The notes: generated by a model from the letters alone, not told the origin. A stretch of 47,910 nt of DNA from an uncultured Bacilli bacterium (GCA_944371325.1 CALVXO010000013.1:1-47910); one strand, 5' to 3'; shown: positions 27,221 through 35,785, counted from the stretch's first letter. A program made the numbers and translations.

Positions 27221-27586
27221 ATGAATCAAGCAATATTTGTTGGAAGAATTGTAGAAGAACCATCAGTAGAATTAACAGAGGAAGAAACAGTTATATCTAA
27301 AATTACGGTTGCTGTGCCAAGACCATATAAAAATAAAGAAGGAGTATATGAAACGGATTTTATTGATTGTACTCTATGGGATAGTGTTGCTCAAAGAACA
27401 GCAGAATACTGTAAAAAAGGAGATGTTATAGGAATAAAAGGAAGAATTCAAACAAATTTAGTTGAAAAAGAAGGTGAGAAGAAAAAGTTTATGAATATAG
27501 TAGCCGAAAAGGTAACTTTTTTATCATCTAGACAGAAAGAACAAGAAAAATCTAATGAAGATGTGGAACAAGATATAGAAAAATAA
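27221..27586 (+). CDS. ssb: Single-stranded DNA-binding protein
   Basis: 121 residues of an OB-fold SSB: 'NQAIFVGRIVEEPSVEL', 'ISKITVAVPRPYKNKEGVYETDFI', 'CTLWDSVAQRTAEYCKKGDVIGIKGRI' split over residues about 3-80, then a short acidic tail. The usual DDIPF tip is absent; instead the tail ends EDVEQDIEK. It would coat the transferred or replicating strand and fits the nearby primase and relaxase functions. RBS AAAGGAGAAATG, ATG start. Confidence 0.93.
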   Translation: MNQAIFVGRIVEEPSVELTEEETVISKITVAVPRPYKNKEGVYETDFIDCTLWDSVAQRTAEYCKKGDVIGIKGRIQTNLVEKEGEKKKFMNIVAEKVTFLSSRQKEQEKSNEDVEQDIEK

Positions 27587-27615
27587 ATAAAATTTTTTTG
27601 AAAGGAGAAAGTAGT

Positions 27616-27819
27616 TTGAATAAACAATTAGAGAAAAAAATAGAAAAATTAGAGAATCTAAAAAACAAAGAATTAGAAAAAATCAAAGTAATTAATAATA
27701 TTATTTCTGATTATGATCGTCAACTTAAAGAATTATATGATTATAAAAAAAAACAAGACAAGATTTATAAAATGCAGCAAGAATTAGATTTAAAAATAAA
27801 TGGTGAAAATAGTGAATAA
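27616..27819 (+). CDS. Small coiled-coil protein, 67 aa
   Basis: The start is TTG at 27616: AAAGGAG at 27601-27607 is the ribosome site, so a longer version starting upstream of it would place the ribosome site inside the gene. The whole protein is a charged heptad-type coiled coil (LEKKIEKLENLKNKELEKIK...). A similar short coiled-coil protein often lies next to ArdC-type genes in ICEs. It overlaps the next gene by 8 bases if that starts at 27812. Confidence 0.65.
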   Translation: MNKQLEKKIEKLENLKNKELEKIKVINNIISDYDRQLKELYDYKKKQDKIYKMQQELDLKINGENSE

Positions 27820-28756
27820 ACTACCTAAAACAAGACAAGATTTAATAAATGAATATATTAAATGTTTAGAAGAAGGGAATATTCCATGGGAAAAAATGTG
27901 GATGACAAATATACCAATAAATGGAGTAACAGGTATTGAGTATAATGGAATTAATAATTTATATTTATCGTATATATCTTTAAAAAGAAACTATAAAGAA
28001 AATAGATGGATAACTTATAATCAAATGAAAAAAAATAAATGGAATTTTATTAAAGATGCTAAAGGTCAAGGGATACCTGTTGAATATTGGGGTATGAAAA
28101 ATAAAGAGACTAACAGAATTATTAGTTTTAATGAATATAATAAAATTATAGAACAAGATCCCGATAAAGAAAAAGATTATAAGTTATCAAGAATGAGTTA
28201 TATAGTTTTTAATGGCGATTTAATTGATGGTTTGATTAATAATCCACCGACTAGAAATAAAGAAATTATTAACAATGAATATATAAGCAATATTATAAAA
28301 AATTTAAAAGTCAGTTACTTTGAAAAAGGTGATGAAGCATATTATAATCCAATAAAAGATGAAGTGATTTTACCACCATCAAATAGTTTTAAAACAGTAT
28401 ATTCTTATTATGCAACACAATTGCACGAGTTAGCTCATGCAACAGGTCATGAGTCAAGATTAAATAGAAAAATCAAGGAAACATTTGCATCAGAAGAATA
28501 TGCAAAAGAAGAACTTAGAGCAGAAATTTGTAGTTCTTTTTTAATGCAAAAATTTCATCTTGAAGCAGATTCAAAACATTTAAAAAATCATAAAGCCTAT
28601 GTTAAAAATTGGTTAGATATATTAAAACAAAATCCTCAAGAATTGTTTAATGCAATTTCCGATGCAAATAAAATTGCCTCATATTTAGAAGATAAAAGTT
28701 TATCCAAAAATAAGGAAAAAATTAATGAAATAGATATGGAGGTAGAATATGCGTAG
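27812..28756 (+). CDS. ArdC-like antirestriction protein (ssDNA-binding domain plus zincin-like peptidase)
   Basis: About 314 residues. The N-terminal domain 'INEYIKCLEEGNIPWEKMW' through 'NGINNLYLS...RWITYNQMKKN' is the ArdC N-terminal ssDNA-binding fold. The C-terminal domain has the metallopeptidase motif HELAHATGH (HELAH at about 205-209) and 'YAKEELRAEICSSFL'. ArdC proteins bind incoming single strands and protect a transferred element from host restriction. I prefer the GTG at 27812 (MNKLPKTRQDL) to the ATG at 27800 because TGGTGA lies at a good distance before it and family members begin at this point. The end carries the tail MEVEYA overlapping the next start. Confidence 0.88.
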   Translation: MNKLPKTRQDLINEYIKCLEEGNIPWEKMWMTNIPINGVTGIEYNGINNLYLSYISLKRNYKENRWITYNQMKKNKWNFIKDAKGQGIPVEYWGMKNKETNRIISFNEYNKIIEQDPDKEKDYKLSRMSYIVFNGDLIDGLINNPPTRNKEIINNEYISNIIKNLKVSYFEKGDEAYYNPIKDEVILPPSNSFKTVYSYYATQLHELAHATGHESRLNRKIKETFASEEYAKEELRAEICSSFLMQKFHLEADSKHLKNHKAYVKNWLDILKQNPQELFNAISDANKIASYLEDKSLSKNKEKINEIDMEVEYA

Positions 28757-30014
28757 TATTCATAGTAGGCATTATATATATACCCATTGGTTACGAATAG
28801 ATAATCAGAATAATGAAAAAAAACAATGGGAAAACTTAAAAGATTATTGGAATAAATATGATTGTTCGATGACTGTTTATTATTATGATTATAATCCTTT
28901 AACAGAAAAAGTCATTAAATTAGATTGTAATCAATCTTATCAAAATCTTGATCTTGATGTGAATTCTATGTCATCTGGCAGTTTGAAAAGGATAAAATCT
29001 AAACCTACTAATATATCCTTATACAATAGAGGAATATCATCGTTTTTTGAAAGTAAACTTGGTAAAGAAGTTACAAAAACTTTAAGACAAGAAAAAAAAG
29101 AAATAAACATTTCAGAAGAGGATTTGATAATTGTTGATGCATTAAAAGAATTCAAATATACTAAAAATATAAAAGAATTTTGTGAAATAATGAAAGAAGA
29201 AAATTGGAAGATTGTTAAAATACCTTCCAGTTCTTCTTATCATTATCAATTATATTTTGGTAAAGGTAAACAAGTATATAATAGATACGAATATGCCTTT
29301 GGGAAATTTAATTATAAAAGTGTATTTAAAGATAGATTAGAAAGATTTATAAATAATGTAATTAATCAAAGAAAATTAAATGTGAATAATTTTATTGGAA
29401 AAAAAATAAATATGCTTCGACTAAATGAAGTGATAACTGATGAAGTTAATAATGATAATATAACTTGTATTGGATTAGTTTTAGGTATAAATAATAATTG
29501 CTTTGATATTTATGACTCTAAAAGACCATTGGGGCAAGAGTATTATTCCTTAGAATTAAAAGAATTTGAAAAAAAAGTAAATGAAGGTGTTTTTAAACCA
29601 AATTTTAATATTTTATCAGCTTATGAAAAGCTAGAATTAAGAAAATATAACTATCAGAAATCACAGAAATTTATAGATATTTGTGATGAATTAAATATTA
29701 TTAACCCAGATATAAGCAATATAAAATTGTATTCTATAAAGATATATAAAGATGAAATAGCTTTCTTTTATAAGCGATATTCTAACGAATTAGAAAGTTA
29801 TATTTTATGTAAGAATTATAAAGTTCATTCGAATAAATTAGTTTCAGATTTTAATATATTAGACTTAGAAAATAAAACTGATGTGCAAAATTTTTGGTAT
29901 AAACTTAATGAATTAATTGATTTTGATAAAGTAAAAGAAATGCTTAACGAACAGGAGGAAAAAGAAATAAAAGAAAAGGAAATTATAGAGGATATGGAGA
30001 TAGAATATGAATAA
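28749..30014 (+). CDS. Hypothetical protein, 421 aa
   Basis: Unrecognised. It starts at an ATG inside the end of the ArdC-like gene, whose last codons supply GGAGG. Features are an aromatic, His-rich N-terminus (RSIHSRHYIYTHWLRIDNQ), a 'YYYDYNPLTEKVIKL' segment, a middle helical region and a C-terminal region with 'NIKLYSIKIYKDEIAFFYKR'. It ends EDMEIEYE, a tail nearly the same as that of the upstream gene. It is soluble, with no catalytic motif seen. Coupled on both sides, so it likely works with its neighbours. Confidence 0.7.
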   Translation: MRSIHSRHYIYTHWLRIDNQNNEKKQWENLKDYWNKYDCSMTVYYYDYNPLTEKVIKLDCNQSYQNLDLDVNSMSSGSLKRIKSKPTNISLYNRGISSFFESKLGKEVTKTLRQEKKEINISEEDLIIVDALKEFKYTKNIKEFCEIMKEENWKIVKIPSSSSYHYQLYFGKGKQVYNRYEYAFGKFNYKSVFKDRLERFINNVINQRKLNVNNFIGKKINMLRLNEVITDEVNNDNITCIGLVLGINNNCFDIYDSKRPLGQEYYSLELKEFEKKVNEGVFKPNFNILSAYEKLELRKYNYQKSQKFIDICDELNIINPDISNIKLYSIKIYKDEIAFFYKRYSNELESYILCKNYKVHSNKLVSDFNILDLENKTDVQNFWYKLNELIDFDKVKEMLNEQEEKEIKEKEIIEDMEIEYE

Positions 30015-30885
30015 TATATATGATTGTTATAAATCTATAACAAATGCAATAAAAGAATTAACTGATTTTAAAATATATGATTTTATATATTATTTAGGAA
30101 TTACAGTTAATAATAGTGAACTTTCTAAAGAAGAAATTATTAAACTTATAGATATATGTAAGTCAATAAATGATGGGAAATTAGATTCATTTAGTCTAGC
30201 TAGAAATTTAACAGATATTGTTTTTACCAAAAAATATATGACTTTAGAACAATTAGAAAGAGTTTCATCTGATACAATTCAAACTTATTTTCTTGATGAA
30301 AATATGAGTCAATTAAGATATTATTTTGAAAGTTATTCTGAAATAGTGACTTCTATTAAAGACATAAAATATGGATGCTCTTATACTGTGGCTAGAGTTG
30401 TTGATAATGGCTATAGTGTAGAATTACATTATAATCAAAATGGAAAATCAACAATAGAATATGGTGTTAAAATGTCTTATGATTTTTGGGAAAATGTAGT
30501 AGAAGAAATAGATTGGTTTAATCTTAAATTAGACGATAATTATGTTTTGAATAGATTAGAGTGTATGTATGAAGAAAAATTTTCAACAAAAGATTTAACA
30601 GATATTCAAATAGAGGAATTAAATTTAATTGATAAGATATTATATAAACATAAGGTAGACGATATTAATTTACATATTAATGATTTAGGTATTTTAGTTG
30701 CCTATGACAATGAGAATTTTTGGGTAGGCAAAGAATTTTATGATTTTTTATTTGATGAGTTGTTTGTTTATGATAAAAATGGAAAAGTAGAACTAATTGA
30801 TGAAATTGATTATAAGAATTTGAAAGAATATAAAGAAAAATATGATGAAAAAGACATGGAAAAGGAGGAAGAATATGAAAAATGA
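30007..30885 (+). CDS. Hypothetical protein with duplicated small helical domain, 292 aa
   Basis: Unrecognised. Residues about 20-85 resemble the whole of the next, shorter protein: 'LSKEEIIKLIDICKSINDGK' followed by SFSLARNLTD here, against 'ISDEDAQFIFDICIKVDNEK' and PFSIAHYLTE there. The remainder (about 110-280) is acidic and aromatic with 'YDFWENVVEEIDWFNLKLDD'. The ATG overlaps the previous stop by 8 bases, with GGAGATAG as the ribosome site. The end carries AAGGAGG for the next gene. Confidence 0.7.
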   Translation: MNNIYDCYKSITNAIKELTDFKIYDFIYYLGITVNNSELSKEEIIKLIDICKSINDGKLDSFSLARNLTDIVFTKKYMTLEQLERVSSDTIQTYFLDENMSQLRYYFESYSEIVTSIKDIKYGCSYTVARVVDNGYSVELHYNQNGKSTIEYGVKMSYDFWENVVEEIDWFNLKLDDNYVLNRLECMYEEKFSTKDLTDIQIEELNLIDKILYKHKVDDINLHINDLGILVAYDNENFWVGKEFYDFLFDELFVYDKNGKVELIDEIDYKNLKEYKEKYDEKDMEKEEEYEK

Positions 30886-31210
30886 AATAATAATGTTATA
30901 TAAAACAATGCCTGAATGTCATAAAGAAAATTTAAAAAGTTATCTTATTATGGATGGAATTTTTACAGTTTCTCCAGAAATATCTGATGAAGATGCACAA
31001 TTTATTTTTGATATATGTATTAAAGTTGATAACGAAAAAATTAATCCATTTTCTATTGCTCATTATTTAACGGAACATTATATTAACGGAAATATTTTTA
31101 AGGAAGAATTAAAAAATGCCACATCAGGGGAAATAACTTCTGCAGTTTTTTATGACAATTTAAATTATTTACCACTATTAAATGACAAAGAAGAAGTAGA
31201 ACATTTTTAA
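30875..31210 (+). CDS. Hypothetical protein, 111 aa, paralogue of the upstream N-terminal domain
   Basis: The start is ATG at 30875, which has AAGGAGG 6 bases upstream; an ATG 33 bases earlier in frame has no ribosome site. Residues about 25-75 match the N-terminal domain of the gene before it ('FDICIKVDNEKINPFSIAHY'). It is the last gene before the strong terminator at 31238, so it closes the long transfer transcript. The function is unknown. Confidence 0.7.
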   Translation: MKNEIIMLYKTMPECHKENLKSYLIMDGIFTVSPEISDEDAQFIFDICIKVDNEKINPFSIAHYLTEHYINGNIFKEELKNATSGEITSAVFYDNLNYLPLLNDKEEVEHF

Positions 31211-31237
31211 AAAAATAATAAATAAACGATAAAATCT

Positions 31238-31282
31238 GAGAAAAATATTATAAAAAATATTAAATATTTTTCTCTTTTTTTT
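31238..31282 (+). terminator. Intrinsic terminator at the end of the transfer gene series
   Basis: A perfect 12-bp stem, GAGAAAAATATT (31238-31249) with AATATTTTTCTC (31263-31274), is followed by eight T. It separates the long gene series that begins at 2145 from the mobilisation module. Confidence 0.85.
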
Positions 31283-31283
31283 C

Positions 31284-31371
31284 GCAAAAAATTAGTAATC
31301 TGTCGGAGACTATTTTGCAGGTCTTAGGAGTCAGTCCTAACAAGCTAATGGGTGTGTAAACACCATGCTTG
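31284..31371 (+). other. Candidate origin of transfer (oriT): three stacked hairpins
   Basis: Three stem-loops stand in a row in non-coding DNA upstream of the relaxosome genes. First: GCAAAA plus TAGT (31284-31289, 31293-31296, AAT bulge) pairs with ACTATTTTGC (31309-31318). Second: TTAGGA (31324-31329) pairs with TCCTAA (31335-31340). Third: CAAGC, AT and GGTGT (31341-31355) pair with ACACC, AT and GCTTG (31360-31371) around a GTAA loop. Such arrays before mobC and relaxase genes are typical of oriT regions, and a structured Firmicutes oriT motif has been described. No known nick sequence could be matched by eye. Confidence 0.55.
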
Positions 31372-31434
31372 ATAGAAAAAATAAGACTATTAAATAACCT
31401 CAGTTAAAAATTTGAATTTTAGAAAGGAGTTAAG

Positions 31435-31998
31435 ATGGAATTTAAGTCAATGGAGAAGTGGCGTGTTCAAAAAGATTTAAATTTAACTGAAGTACAATTG
31501 GAAAATGTTATAGCAAGAGCATTAAGAAGACACCCCTTAGAGGATTGGATTAATTTTAGAGTATCTAGCAATGGTGACACAATTGAATATTTAAAACTAG
31601 AATTTGTTTGTTGGTTAAAAGAAGTTTATTTTAACAAAGAAAAATATTATCTTGATTTAGAAATTGATTTTTTTGAAAAACAAATAAGAAGGCTTGAGAA
31701 TGAATTAAATATATCTCATTATGAATTTAAATATGAAGATATTTCATTGAAAGACTTGCGTTCATATTTTAATAAAAGCAAAAATGCAATAGGTGTTGCA
31801 GTTAATACAATGCAAAAAAGAAATGATAAGACATTTAAGTATGTAAGAGATGGTAAGGTTATAATAAAAAAAGATGGAGTTAAATGGTTAAGTGAAAAAT
31901 ATTTTCGTAAAGCATATCTTTATAATTTAGAAATTTATAAAATTGAATTACAAAAAAGGAAAATAAAAAAATATGAACTCTCAAGAAGAAAGATATAA
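31435..31998 (+). CDS. Hypothetical relaxosome-region protein, 187 aa
   Basis: Unrecognised as a family. It is basic and helical, with 'LNLTEVQLENVIARALRRHP', 'FFEKQIRRLENELNISHYEF' and a highly basic C-terminus (KRKIKKYELSRRKI), properties that suit DNA binding. It is the first gene after the candidate oriT, has AAAGGAG before its ATG, and overlaps the mobC-like gene by 26 bases. A role as an oriT-binding accessory protein is inferred from position and charge. Confidence 0.75.
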   Translation: MEFKSMEKWRVQKDLNLTEVQLENVIARALRRHPLEDWINFRVSSNGDTIEYLKLEFVCWLKEVYFNKEKYYLDLEIDFFEKQIRRLENELNISHYEFKYEDISLKDLRSYFNKSKNAIGVAVNTMQKRNDKTFKYVRDGKVIIKKDGVKWLSEKYFRKAYLYNLEIYKIELQKRKIKKYELSRRKI

Positions 31999-32755
31999 TA
32001 AATTAAGAAGAAGAAAAATTAATGTTATGCTTAACGAAGAGGAAAGAAAAATTTTAACAGAAAAAGCTATTAAATATGAATTCGGAGATTGTTTAGCAGA
32101 ATATATTAGGGCAGCATGTATATATGAAAATATTTACATTGAAGATATAGAAGGTAAACAAGAATTGTGTGAAGCAATAAGTAATTTTATTGAAGTTTTA
32201 AGAGAAATATTAAATGAGCAAAAAGTTATATTAAATAATCATTTACTAAATAAAAAGGATATTGATACAATTAGTAAACAAAATATAAAGATAATTAAAA
32301 TGATAAAAAAATTATCTAATCTTGTAATATCAATTTTATCTGTTAATACTGAACAAAAAATTCAACAGCGATTAGGTATGATAGAAAAATATAAAATTGA
32401 TGATTCTTTTTATACGAGAATAATGAATACTAATTATCAGCATTATTTAGTAAGACCATCTAATCTAAATAGACCTAACATTAAACCTAAATATATAGTT
32501 TATATAAACAATCACACTTATAGTTATGTACTAGATGATATTAATAAAGAAGATTTTATCAATAAAGTGAATCTATGTAGAAATATAGCAATGCAAAAGA
32601 AATTATTAATATCTTTTTATAGAGAAGATAATATTCTACATTTTGGGATTGTTATGGAATTTGAAAATGAAAATTCTGCAAAAGATTTTTCTAAAGAAAT
32701 TAATTCTAATTATTATTTATTAAAAGAAGGTGATTTAAATACCAACTACAGCTAG
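31973..32755 (+). CDS. MobC-like mobilisation accessory protein with ribbon-helix-helix start, 260 aa
   Basis: Residues about 12-55 look like a ribbon-helix-helix DNA-binding unit as in MobC: 'RKINVMLNEEERKILTEKAI' then 'FGDCLAEYIRAACIYEN'. A helical segment follows (about 65-115), as in MobC. The last 130 residues are an extension with 'RPSNLNRPNIKPKYIVYINN' that standard MobC proteins lack. It overlaps both neighbours, and the relaxase start region lies in its last codons. It should help the relaxase bind and open oriT. Confidence 0.75.
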   Translation: MNSQEERYNKLRRRKINVMLNEEERKILTEKAIKYEFGDCLAEYIRAACIYENIYIEDIEGKQELCEAISNFIEVLREILNEQKVILNNHLLNKKDIDTISKQNIKIIKMIKKLSNLVISILSVNTEQKIQQRLGMIEKYKIDDSFYTRIMNTNYQHYLVRPSNLNRPNIKPKYIVYINNHTYSYVLDDINKEDFINKVNLCRNIAMQKKLLISFYREDNILHFGIVMEFENENSAKDFSKEINSNYYLLKEGDLNTNYS

Positions 32756-34415
32756 ATGGTCAGTACATGGAGTGCAAGGTAGAATTGATTGTATTAATTA
32801 TATAAAAGATTCTGAAAAAACAAAGGGAGGAACATTAGTTACAGGAATTAATTGTTCTTCCCAATTTGCTGCTTATGAAATGAAAGTTAATAATGATAAA
32901 TTTCATATTGAAGAAGATAATAATAGTCGTACTTGTTATCATGGTTATCAATCTTTTGATCCAAAAGAAAAAAATTTAACACCTGAAATGGTTCATCAGA
33001 TGGGGGTAGAATTAGTTAAAAGATTATATCCTGAGTTTCAAGTAATTGTTGCAACGCATACTGATAGATCACATATACATAATCATTATGTAATAAATGC
33101 AGTCAACATGAAAGGAAGAAAATTGGAAGATCGACTTGCTAATCCAATTGAAGGATTATATGGTCTTAGAGATATGAGTGATAAGATTGCACTTGAGTAT
33201 GGACTAAAAATAATTGAAGATGCTCCCAAGATTGGAAGATTTGGTAAAAGTAAATATTTATATAGTGAAGCCACAAAAACATGGCGTCAGCAAATTACCG
33301 AAAAGATTGAAAGTTTAAAAGCTATATGCTTTTCTTTCGATGAAATGTTAGAACAATTAGCCTATGATGGTTATCAAATTAAATCTGGTAAAAATATTCG
33401 TGTTCGTCCATACGGAAAAGAAAGATTTGTCAGTATCAAAACTTTAGGCGATGAATATAGTGAAGAGTCATTAAAAGAATTTTTTAAATTAAAAAGAAAA
33501 AATAATATAATTATAGATTTTGAAAAATATAATTTAGAAGATGAATATAGTGAGATTTTATCTATATATAATGAATTAGCAATTAGATCTAAACAATCAA
33601 TATTATATAGTATGAAAGATTTAGAAGTTAATAATGATTATTTTAAATATTACAATTCCAGATATATGGAAATAAGGCGTTATCATCAATTAGTAGATAC
33701 AATAAATTTTTTAAATGAAAACAAAATTTTCGGATATGAAACATTAGAAGAACAAATTGAAAAGATAAAAAATGATATAGCAAATAGAGAGGCAGAATAT
33801 CAAGAATTATTTTCTGAAAATGAGACATTACAATTAAGAGTACCTTTATGCAATTTATATTTAGAATATTTAGATATATATGATTCATTTATAGAACAAC
33901 AGGAATTATCACAAATAGAATTAGAACCTTCAAAGGAAGTAAAAATGTTTTTAGATGCTAAGAAAGAATTAGAAGTTGAATCAATCGATGAAGTAAAGGA
34001 TATTATAGCTGAAGCAAATAAAATGAAAATAAAAACAAACAAAAGTTACGCTTATTTAACTTATTTAAAAAATAAAGCAAGTGAGTTAGAAAAAATAAAA
34101 GGCATATCTCTTGAAAATGAAAAAGGCTTTATAAAAAGTGTCTCTATTAGTAAAAAAATGATAGATGAATCTCGTTCAACTAACACAGAATATTGTATTA
34201 GAATTCCTTATAGCGAATATTATATCTATATTCCTAAAGAAAATATTGCTTGGATAAGTTATGATAAAAGAGGAATAATATATTTAATAGATGATAAAGA
34301 ATATGTTTTGTATGATAAAAATAATGATGAAAAAAGAAGAACAACAGGAGATGAAATAGAAAATATATCAAACCAAGAAAAGCAACAAATAAATGATTAT
34401 TATAGAGAAAAGTAG
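32739..34415 (+). CDS. MOBP-type relaxase (MobA/VirD2-like nuclease); probable ATA start
   Basis: About 558 residues counted from ATA at 32739. The HUH-like metal motif is HTDRSHIHNHYVIN with H107, H112, H114 and H116. Tyr21 in 'INYIKDSEKT' is the likely nicking tyrosine. Relaxases of this family begin (M)xTTxxW; the frame here reads IPTTARWSVHG directly after a stop at 32736, and the ATA has AAGGTG about 6 bases upstream. The next usable start, GTG at 32772, has no spaced ribosome site and would delete the conserved TTARW start. The C-terminal half is a long coiled-coil-rich region. It would nick oriT and lead the strand into the recipient. Confidence 0.9.
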   Translation: MPTTARWSVHGVQGRIDCINYIKDSEKTKGGTLVTGINCSSQFAAYEMKVNNDKFHIEEDNNSRTCYHGYQSFDPKEKNLTPEMVHQMGVELVKRLYPEFQVIVATHTDRSHIHNHYVINAVNMKGRKLEDRLANPIEGLYGLRDMSDKIALEYGLKIIEDAPKIGRFGKSKYLYSEATKTWRQQITEKIESLKAICFSFDEMLEQLAYDGYQIKSGKNIRVRPYGKERFVSIKTLGDEYSEESLKEFFKLKRKNNIIIDFEKYNLEDEYSEILSIYNELAIRSKQSILYSMKDLEVNNDYFKYYNSRYMEIRRYHQLVDTINFLNENKIFGYETLEEQIEKIKNDIANREAEYQELFSENETLQLRVPLCNLYLEYLDIYDSFIEQQELSQIELEPSKEVKMFLDAKKELEVESIDEVKDIIAEANKMKIKTNKSYAYLTYLKNKASELEKIKGISLENEKGFIKSVSISKKMIDESRSTNTEYCIRIPYSEYYIYIPKENIAWISYDKRGIIYLIDDKEYVLYDKNNDEKRRTTGDEIENISNQEKQQINDYYREK

Positions 34416-34464
34416 AGCGTGCTAATTTTTTACTTATAATAAAATTACTTTTTAAAAATTATTT

Positions 34465-34511
34465 ATAAAATATATTTTATTATATTAAATAGTACGTATA
34501 GATGATATAAT
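34465..34511 (+). promoter_or_regulatory. Palindrome and possible promoter before the HEPN gene
   Basis: A perfect 16-bp palindrome, ATAAAATATATTTTAT, occupies 34465-34480, and TATAAT lies at 34506-34511. The -35 region is poor. The palindrome could be an operator or part of a weak relaxase terminator. Confidence 0.35.
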
Positions 34512-34574
34512 ATATCCAATGTTTTATACCAATTGTATCTTTGCATTATAAATGGTTAAAAGTTGGGTGATATT

Positions 34575-35729
34575 ATGACTTTGTTGGAATTTAATACTGA
34601 AAAAATTTTAGTTAAAAAAACTATAATTGATATAAGAAATAAAACTGTCATGGCTAAAATAAATCCAAAAGAAAAAGACTATATTTGTGTTTTATTGTTT
34701 TGGAATCTAAAAAGTGTTGATAATTTATTTATTACAGATGACAATACTGTTTATACATTATTTAATTGTAGATTTGGCTTAAGCGAATCTAATTTATATA
34801 TATATTTTGACACATTATTAATTGGTGCAAAAATTCCTGATTTATTAAATAGTAAATGTTCAGAAATCTCTTTGTCATTTGATCACACAAAGATAAATAT
34901 GGTTGATGTTGAAGAATCATTAGGAAAAGAGTTAAACTTTAAACATAATGCTAAAGAATATAAAATAAATTTAAATTTTAATCCCAGAGAATATGAACTT
35001 ACAATCATTTATAATAATAGACAAATGATTGTAAAAAATTTGATTCATAGATTATTAGAATTTTATACATTTATTTCTTTTTCCATAGGACAATATTATT
35101 TGATTAATTATTTAAAATTAAAAGTTAATGATAAAGAAATAAAATATTATCCAAATTTAAATAATAAGTTTAATGTTAAAAAGAAGGATTCTTTTACCAA
35201 TCAAGTATTATTCAAATTAAAAAAAACAAATGTATCTATTCTCTATAGTAAGTGGTTAATAATTAGAAAACAAACTCATGCCATTTTCGATTTATATTTG
35301 CTTGCTTCTGCTGATTGTCAATTTGAAGATATTTCATTATCATTTATGATTAATATCCTAGAGGGTTATAGTAAAGTCATGCACATGAAGGAATTAATGC
35401 AATTAATTATTTATAATACTAAAAAGAATAATAGTAGACCAGAGTTAAATGTAATTTTAGAATATTTTTATTTTCAAAAAAAATATTCAAATTTAATTTT
35501 AACTAAAATTGAAAGAAAGAAATATAAAACGAATTCAAAATTAGTGAATCATAGAAATTACTTTGATCATTTGGATGAAGAAAAAGATAGGTATTATGGT
35601 CATGATTGTGTAATTATGTTCGCTAAATTAAATTTAATTTTTAGAGTTCAAGTTTTACAGGATTTAAATGTTAATATAGATATAGATAAAATAAAAGAAA
35701 ATATAGAAAAAATAAATAAAAAATTATAA
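34575..35729 (+). CDS. ApeA-like HEPN-domain protein (probable anti-phage RNase)
   Basis: 384 residues from ATG 34575, which is preceded by GGGTGAT; a TTG 12 bases earlier has no ribosome site. The C-terminal region matches the HEPN domain of ApeA-type proteins: 'LEGYSKVMHM', then VNHRNYFDHLDEE, which holds the RNase motif R327-x4-H332, and 'GHDCVIMFAKLNLIFRVQVL'. HEPN proteins of this class are single-gene abortive defence RNases. The N-terminal 220 residues are beta-rich as in the ApeA N-terminal domain, but that half is assigned only by shape. It begins the cargo block next to methyltransferase and DUF262-HNH genes. Confidence 0.72.
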   Translation: MTLLEFNTEKILVKKTIIDIRNKTVMAKINPKEKDYICVLLFWNLKSVDNLFITDDNTVYTLFNCRFGLSESNLYIYFDTLLIGAKIPDLLNSKCSEISLSFDHTKINMVDVEESLGKELNFKHNAKEYKINLNFNPREYELTIIYNNRQMIVKNLIHRLLEFYTFISFSIGQYYLINYLKLKVNDKEIKYYPNLNNKFNVKKKDSFTNQVLFKLKKTNVSILYSKWLIIRKQTHAIFDLYLLASADCQFEDISLSFMINILEGYSKVMHMKELMQLIIYNTKKNNSRPELNVILEYFYFQKKYSNLILTKIERKKYKTNSKLVNHRNYFDHLDEEKDRYYGHDCVIMFAKLNLIFRVQVLQDLNVNIDIDKIKENIEKINKKL

Positions 35730-35776
35730 ATTTTAATCAAAGGTGTAAATTAAATTAAGAAAATTTTGAGTTTTCA

Positions 35777-35785
35777 TGGTATAAT
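35777..35785 (+). promoter_or_regulatory. Extended -10 promoter of the methyltransferase operon
   Basis: TGGTATAAT (TG at 35777-35778, TATAAT at 35780-35785) is an extended -10 element about 36 bases before the ATG at 35821. No clear -35 hexamer is visible, which is normal for extended -10 promoters. Confidence 0.6.

Noticed and set aside
27598..27618. Longer version of the coiled-coil protein starting at 27598
   Set aside because: It would include the AAAGGAG ribosome site as codons; TTG at 27616 is correctly spaced from it.
34416..34574. tRNA or small RNA gene in AT-rich gaps
   Set aside because: No cloverleaf, TTC-loop sequence or stable structured RNA could be found in the gaps at 34416-34574, 43339-43529 or 44703-44812.
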